Assembly (NCBI GenBank): GCA_043803805.1
Contig: JAZDJP010000081.1
Location: 1 to 10,325 of the forward strand
DNA from: JAZDJP01 sp043803805
GTDB lineage: Bacteria; Planctomycetota; JAZDJP01
DNA: 10,325 nucleotides
Direction of reading: 5' to 3'
Positions within the stretch are counted from its first letter, which is position 1; each line of letters starts with the position of its first letter. Position numbers and translations under genes: made by a program. Below the pieces are notes generated by a model that was not told where the DNA came from, made no database searches, and was given only the letters and a program-made list of their open reading frames with translations. Shown here piece after piece: positions 7,033-10,325 of the stretch.

Positions 7033-8058
7033 ATGAAACACGGAAACGACAACCCGGGGCGGCGGCGCGGGGGGTTTACGCTTGCCGAGATGCTTGTGGT
7101 GGTGCTTGTCATCGCCCTCATCGTGGGCATGGCCCTTCCGGCCATGCAGGGGTTCACGCGGGGACAGCGCCTGAAGCAGGCCTGCCGGATCACGGAGCGG
7201 GCCATCCGGGCGGCGCGGTCTCTGGCCATCGAGAATGGCGCGGTGTACACGGTGGATTTCGCCGGCTTCGGCCAGGCCGTCTACATACAGTGGGTCGCCT
7301 GGCCCGACAAGCCCTACCCGTATCCGTACAACCTGGACCCGGCATCGCCCTGGCATAAATTCTATCCCGGCGACTACGCCGGGGGGTTCACGGATATTGA
7401 CCATGCCTATCGGGACGGCAGGGACAACGACCGCGACAATACCGTGGATGTGGACATGAGCGGCGGGGGATTCGGGGTGTTGGATCTGGCGGAAACCCGG
7501 GGCAACGGGGTGGATGATGATTACAACAAGATGGTAGACGAGCCGGCGGAGCGCGTGGTGTGGAACGACAGCGGCGATGGAGTTTTTCGGCCAACGAGCT
7601 CGTCCGGGGCGGCGGGGGAATCCATGGATATGTCCCAGAGGGACCGCGATATGCAGAAGCTTTACAGCGCCTGCGACATGGGCGTGACCCAGCCCATGCA
7701 GATCCCGGGGCTTTGCTTTTTCAACACGGCCGACGCGGACTGGAACTGCGACGACAACTGGGGCGTGGCGGACGGGGAACGCGACGACGACGACCTCGAC
7801 GGCGACAACAACGAGGGCGGCGCGAACAAGGCCGGGTGGAACACGAAGGCCGCTGACGTGGCGACGTACAACGAGTATCCCGACATCGCCTTCGGGCCGG
7901 ACGGGATGGTTTTGGATCCGGACCCGACGACGCCCCTGGTCATCATTATTTCCGATCCGGGGACGACGGACAAGGCCAGGATACTGGTCACCGGGAGCGG
8001 CCGGACCCAGTCCTACCAGTGGGACACGGTCGGGGCGGCGTGGAAAGAGTTGCGTTAG
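7033..8058 (+). CDS. GspH-like pseudopilin with Asp-rich, MopE-like inserts
   Basis: A 341-residue prepilin with cleavage expected after Gly14 (RRGG followed by FTLAE, Glu19 at +5) and a hydrophobic helix to about 38. The following RITERAIRAARSLAIENGAV (52-71) is the typical GspH segment, and the C-terminal strands (IIISDPGTTDKARILVTGSG) fit a GspH head. GspH is a minor pseudopilin at or near the pseudopilus tip. The middle, about 121-262, is unusual. It contains DGRDNDRDNTVDVD (128-141), NGVDDDYNKMVDEP (158-171) and a third acidic stretch (236-262), and the first two resemble the DGxDNDxDGxxDE repeat of MopE-type putative metal-binding motifs. The protein is about twice the usual GspH length. 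GGGGGA at 7024-7029 supports ATG 7033. The start is 21 bases after the previous stop, within one operon. Confidence 0.78.
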   Translation: MKHGNDNPGRRRGGFTLAEMLVVVLVIALIVGMALPAMQGFTRGQRLKQACRITERAIRAARSLAIENGAVYTVDFAGFGQAVYIQWVAWPDKPYPYPYNLDPASPWHKFYPGDYAGGFTDIDHAYRDGRDNDRDNTVDVDMSGGGFGVLDLAETRGNGVDDDYNKMVDEPAERVVWNDSGDGVFRPTSSSGAAGESMDMSQRDRDMQKLYSACDMGVTQPMQIPGLCFFNTADADWNCDDNWGVADGERDDDDLDGDNNEGGANKAGWNTKAADVATYNEYPDIAFGPDGMVLDPDPTTPLVIIISDPGTTDKARILVTGSGRTQSYQWDTVGAAWKELR

Positions 8059-8114
8059 ATTCTTCCGTCTCAAATCTTGTGCAAAAAAACACAAGATTTT
8101 CGCCGGAAGAATCT
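8057..8114 (+). other. Large two-part hairpin after the gspH-like gene
   Basis: The outer arms AGATTCTTCCG (8057-8067) and CGGAAGAATCT (8104-8114) enclose inner arms AAATCTTGTG (8072-8081) and CACAAGATTT (8090-8099), with a 4x4 internal loop and an A-rich 8-base tip. That is 21 base pairs in total. The stem begins inside the stop codon of the preceding gene. No clean T-run follows, so it could be a weak terminator, an RNA-stability element or part of a dispersed repeat. It would separate expression of the G-H genes from the I-J-K genes. Confidence 0.55.
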
Positions 8115-8122
8115 TTAACAAG

Positions 8123-8161
8123 GCAAATCGGCCCTGTTTGGTTTCGGCTCCGCCGATTTGC
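8123..8161. repeat. Second inverted repeat in the H-I gap
   Basis: The arms GCAAATCGGC (8123-8132) and GCCGATTTGC (8152-8161) pair exactly around a 19-base loop. It lies 8 bases after the larger hairpin, so the transcript between the two genes is heavily structured. The function is unknown. Confidence 0.5.
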
Positions 8162-8179
8162 GGGGTAGGGAACGATGAA

Positions 8180-8238
8180 TTGCGGATTTCGGATTGTGGA
8201 TTGAGGATTGAACGGCGGACGTGCGCCTGCCGGCAGGC
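8180..8238 (+). repeat. Degenerate TTGCGGA heptad array and 14-bp palindrome
   Basis: Four consecutive 7-base units start at 8180 (TTGCGGA, TTTCGGA, TTGTGGA, TTGAGGA) and run into TTGAACG. A perfect palindrome, GCCTGCCGGCAGGC, follows at 8225-8238. The stretch 8059-8265 (207 bases) holds no gene that I can support. It contains only the two hairpins, this array, the palindrome and the ribosome site of the next gene. Confidence 0.7.
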
Positions 8239-8265
8239 CGGAGAAGCGCCGGGATGGGGGGAATC

Positions 8266-8652
8266 ATGAAGGACATTCGCGGGGACGGTGGATTTTCGCT
8301 CCACGAGGTGCTCATCGGGATCATGGTGCTCTCGGTGGGGCTTGTGGGGATTCTGGCGGTCTTCCCGGCCGCCATCCGGAACGCCTCCCAGGCCTATGAC
8401 CGGTGCGTCGCGGGGCCCCTGGCCAACGATATCGTCGCGCGTCTGTCGGAGGCGGAGCGAAAGGCGCCGGGGACTCTGGCGTTGGGGTATACGACCCCGA
8501 TCGTGACGATGGACACCAAGACCGGCCGGATCTACAGAGCCCAGGGGTTTGTGGTCGAGGACCTCGGGGGGTTGTACAAGGTGCAGGTGGTCGTGGACTT
8601 GGGCGGCATGTCCGTTGGGAAGTTTCACCTGTACCTCGCATCGCCGCGGTAG
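8266..8652 (+). CDS. GspI/PilV-like minor pseudopilin
   Basis: A short prepilin of 128 residues, the usual GspI size. The signal is MKDIRGDGG followed by FSLHE, with cleavage after Gly9 and Glu14 at +5. The hydrophobic helix VLIGIMVLSVGLVGILAVFP is typical of the GspI/PilV type, where VGLVGI is common. The remaining head is small, with beta strands such as RIYRAQGFVVEDLGGLYKVQ (93-112). GspI forms the tip complex with J and K, which follow directly. I chose ATG 8266 because GGGGGGA (8256-8262) precedes it closely and the resulting leader is short. ATG 8254 and GTG 8221 are also in frame but would give long leaders. The stop is 27 bases before the next start. Confidence 0.8.
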   Translation: MKDIRGDGGFSLHEVLIGIMVLSVGLVGILAVFPAAIRNASQAYDRCVAGPLANDIVARLSEAERKAPGTLALGYTTPIVTMDTKTGRIYRAQGFVVEDLGGLYKVQVVVDLGGMSVGKFHLYLASPR

Positions 8653-8679
8653 AAGTATCAACCGGCAAGGGGGTTTTCG

Positions 8680-9426
8680 ATGACGTTCATCCGATTTTCC
8701 GCCCGTCACGGCCTGACCGGATTCCCGCGGGCTTCCCGGTTTCCGGTTTCCGGTTTCCCGTTTCCAGTTTCCGCTTCTGATGTTTCTGCGATTCGCGATT
8801 CGCGATCCACGACCCACGCTTCCTGTGTTTCTGCGAGATACGAGCGACGAGATACGAGCGACGCGGGTATGACCATCATGGAACTCCTGGTGGCCATCGC
8901 CCTGGCCATCGTCCTGGTGGGCACCATCGCGGTGGTTTTCGTCCAGTCGGCCTCGCTCTACAAAAAGACCGACGCGCGCCTGCGGATCTATCAGGACGCC
9001 AAGCAGTCATTCCGGTTTTTCTCGCGGGACGTCCAGAACATGTTCCTGGACGCCGGCGGCGCCATGTACAACTTTGCGGCCGCTTCGGTTACGTTCTCCG
9101 CCACGGGCACGAACCGCGGGGACGGAGATCTCTATTACGTTCGTTACAAGATCGAGGCGGACACGTTCATTCCCTCCAAGAATGTTCTGGTCCGTTACGA
9201 ACAGGTGGATCCGCTGGATTTTGCCACCGGCTTTGACGAGGCCGGCGCCAAGACGACCCGGACGGAACTGGCCATGGGCGTCACAAGCATCACATTCAGC
9301 GAGGGAGGAAAGAAGCTTCCCTCCAATATTCCCGAGTGGATTGAAATGGAACTCGAGTTCGAGGAGCCGGGCAATCCGAATCCCCTTGTCCTGACCCATC
9401 GGACGAGCCCGCTCATCACCCCGTAG
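8680..9426 (+). CDS. GspJ/PilW-like minor pseudopilin with 63-residue leader
   Basis: A 248-residue prepilin. The cleavage site is SDAG followed by MTIMELL, with Gly63 at -1 and Glu68 at +5, and the helix runs to about 88 (VAIALAIVLVGTIAVVF). The region after it, with FFSRDVQNMF (113-122), is characteristic of GspJ/PilW, and the order after GspI and before GspK supports J. The leader is odd: 63 residues, where class III leaders usually have 5-30. Residues about 20-61 are encoded by heptad repeats. ATG 8680 is nevertheless credible, because AAGGGGG lies at 8667-8673 and no other in-frame start lies between it and the cleavage Gly. Starting at the Met after Gly63 would lose the processing site. 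The stop overlaps the ribosome site of the next gene. Confidence 0.8.
   Translation: MTFIRFSARHGLTGFPRASRFPVSGFPFPVSASDVSAIRDSRSTTHASCVSARYERRDTSDAGMTIMELLVAIALAIVLVGTIAVVFVQSASLYKKTDARLRIYQDAKQSFRFFSRDVQNMFLDAGGAMYNFAAASVTFSATGTNRGDGDLYYVRYKIEADTFIPSKNVLVRYEQVDPLDFATGFDEAGAKTTRTELAMGVTSITFSEGGKKLPSNIPEWIEMELEFEEPGNPNPLVLTHRTSPLITP
8738..8861 (+). repeat. Heptanucleotide cassette inside the gspJ-like leader
   Basis: Three types of 7-base unit follow one another. GGTTTCC occurs three times and then as CGTTTCC and AGTTTCC (8738-8772). GCGATTC occurs twice (8788-8801) and passes into GCGATCC, ACGACCC and ACGCTTC (to 8822). CGAGATA/CGAGCGA alternates twice (8834-8861). The word TGTTTCTGCGA appears at 8781 and again at 8826. 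The whole stretch is translated. Each of these units is free of stop codons in every frame on both strands when repeated. Confidence 0.85.
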
Positions 9427-9435
9427 GAGGCGATA

Positions 9436-10325
9436 ATGCGACTTTTCCGGCGATCAACAGGCGATGATGTTGTGGTTTCCGGTTTCCGGTTTCCGGTTCC
9501 CGCCGCCGGTGTTTCTGCGATTCGCGATCCACGATCCACGCGTAAAGGTTCCGTGCTCATCGTCGCCCTCGGCGCCCTCACGGCGCTATCCCTCATCGCC
9601 GTGGCCTTCGCGACGACGATGCGTCTGGAATCCATGGCGACTCTGAACTACACCCGCACGGTGCAGGAGGAACTGATGGCCCGGGCGGCGTTCGAGTACG
9701 CCCTGTCCCTTGTCAAGGGCGACACGAACAACACCGATTCGAAGACGGATGCCTGGCATTACGAGAACGCGGCGTTCGTCTTCAAGGGCGCGCCCACGGA
9801 CACGAACCTCACGATGCCCCCCCGGCGCCCGGCCTACGTTTCGCCGGCGCCCTTTGACGGGATGACGACGGCCTACAAGAAGACCCCGGACGTGGGGGCG
9901 TTCATGGCGCTCGTTCTCGACACCCAGTCCAAATTGTACATCAACGACTGGCGGGATCTGAATCCGTGCTGGCAGACGGGCAATCCTCTCAAGTGGGAGG
10001 ACAAGTCGTGGGGCCTGGCCTATGTCACAAAAGAATTGACGACCACCGGCGACTACCTTTCGCCGCAGTTCATGGTTCTGGACTTGATCGGGAGCGGTGC
10101 GGTGCGGGAGAAGACGGCTCCCAGCGATCTTATGAACGCCTCCGCCCAGTACCACCGGTTCCTGAAGCACGTCCTCACCCCGTGGGCCTACGAGAACGCC
10201 GTCACCAAGCGCGCCCCCGTCAACGTCAATACGGCGAGCGATCAGGTTCTGAAACAGGTGTTGAACGAGGTTCCCGGGATGGCGCCATCCCTCGACGCGG
10301 TCGTGGCCAAGATCATCGAACTGCG
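9436..10325 (+). CDS. gspK: GspK-like minor pseudopilin, 3' end outside the window
   Basis: An open frame runs from ATG 9436 to the window edge (296 codons, no stop when read through). GGAGG at 9426-9430, overlapping the previous stop, gives good spacing. Residues 1-38 form a basic leader ending in STRKG; the mature protein would start with SVLIVALGALTALSLIAVAF. Position +5 is Val instead of Glu, as is usual for GspK, the pseudopilus tip protein. Further support comes from YTRTVQEELMARAAFEYAL (67-85), the usual helix after the membrane segment, and from APVNVNTASDQVLKQVL near 260, the helix-hairpin-helix-like motif of GspK. It is the last gene of a G-H-I-J-K series. Part of its leader (about residues 14-35) is encoded by the same heptad cassette as in the gene before it. 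Confidence 0.85.
   Translation, partial: MRLFRRSTGDDVVVSGFRFPVPAAGVSAIRDPRSTRKGSVLIVALGALTALSLIAVAFATTMRLESMATLNYTRTVQEELMARAAFEYALSLVKGDTNNTDSKTDAWHYENAAFVFKGAPTDTNLTMPPRRPAYVSPAPFDGMTTAYKKTPDVGAFMALVLDTQSKLYINDWRDLNPCWQTGNPLKWEDKSWGLAYVTKELTTTGDYLSPQFMVLDLIGSGAVREKTAPSDLMNASAQYHRFLKHVLTPWAYENAVTKRAPVNVNTASDQVLKQVLNEVPGMAPSLDAVVAKIIEL
9474..9543 (+). repeat. Second copy of the heptanucleotide cassette, in the gspK leader
   Basis: GGTTTCC occurs three times and then as GGTTCCC (9474-9501). After a short spacer and TGTTTCT come GCGATTC, GCGATCC, ACGATCC and a partial ACGC (9517-9541). Bases 9475-9540 align to 8746-8811 without gaps, 57 of 66 identical by hand count, and in the same codon phase. 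The CGAGATA part of the first copy is missing here. Confidence 0.85.

Noticed and set aside
5833..8817. A 994-codon open frame on the minus strand
   Set aside because: It runs antisense to four prepilin genes with clear signals and crosses hairpins and heptad arrays. It is Arg/Pro/His-rich and has no recognisable domain. GC-rich codon bias plus stop-free heptads explain its openness.
9550..9564. Missing Glu at +5 in the K-like pseudopilin as a defect
   Set aside because: Lack of Glu+5 is a regular feature of GspK, so Val there is expected.

Overview
The window reads as chromosomal DNA from a GC-rich, diderm (Gram-negative-type) bacterium. It encodes a beta-barrel outer-membrane protein, LolA-fold periplasmic proteins, a LolCDE/MacB-type ABC transporter and a set of type II secretion-type pseudopilins, and it has a sigma-54-type promoter. 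The extragenic palindromes, heptanucleotide arrays and Asp-rich insertions in prepilins are the kind of thing seen in environmental lineages such as deltaproteobacteria, Planctomycetes-like bacteria and candidate phyla. The sequence alone does not fix the taxon. All genes are on the + strand.

Region 1 (1-5019) is a compact operon for an envelope-spanning transport module. In order: the 3' end of a LolA-like gene, an FtsX/MacB-type permease, a LolD-type ATPase, a second LolA-like protein with a long Pro/Ala/Glu linker, and an outer-membrane beta-barrel of DUF1302-like type that appears to carry an N-terminal AMIN-like domain. The two LolA-like proteins are paralogues that bracket the ABC genes. 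A plausible reading is that the ABC transporter extracts a lipid or lipoprotein from the inner membrane, the LolA-fold proteins carry it across the periplasm, and the barrel receives it. The cargo is unknown.

Region 2 (5020-5231) is a non-coding divider. It starts with a perfect 28-bp palindrome touching the barrel stop codon, then has a pair of TACCGTTT repeats, an IHF-like site and a well-matched -24/-12 (sigma-54) promoter placed 35 bases before the next start codon.

Region 3 (5232-10325) is a pseudopilin operon in the classical order G, a second G-like prepilin, H, I, J, K. K runs off the window and its continuous frame was read by hand. The operon would form the minor/major pseudopilin set of a type II secretion system or type IV-like pilus; no ATPase, platform protein or secretin is in the window. 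Its gaps hold three GGGCG-armed hairpins (5858-5952) and two larger hairpins plus a heptad array (8057-8238).

The most unusual signal is a heptanucleotide-repeat cassette found twice, inside the leader-coding regions of the J-like and K-like genes, between the start codon and the prepilin cleavage site. The two copies align without gaps over 66 bases (57 identical) and in the same reading frame, although the mature proteins are unrelated.
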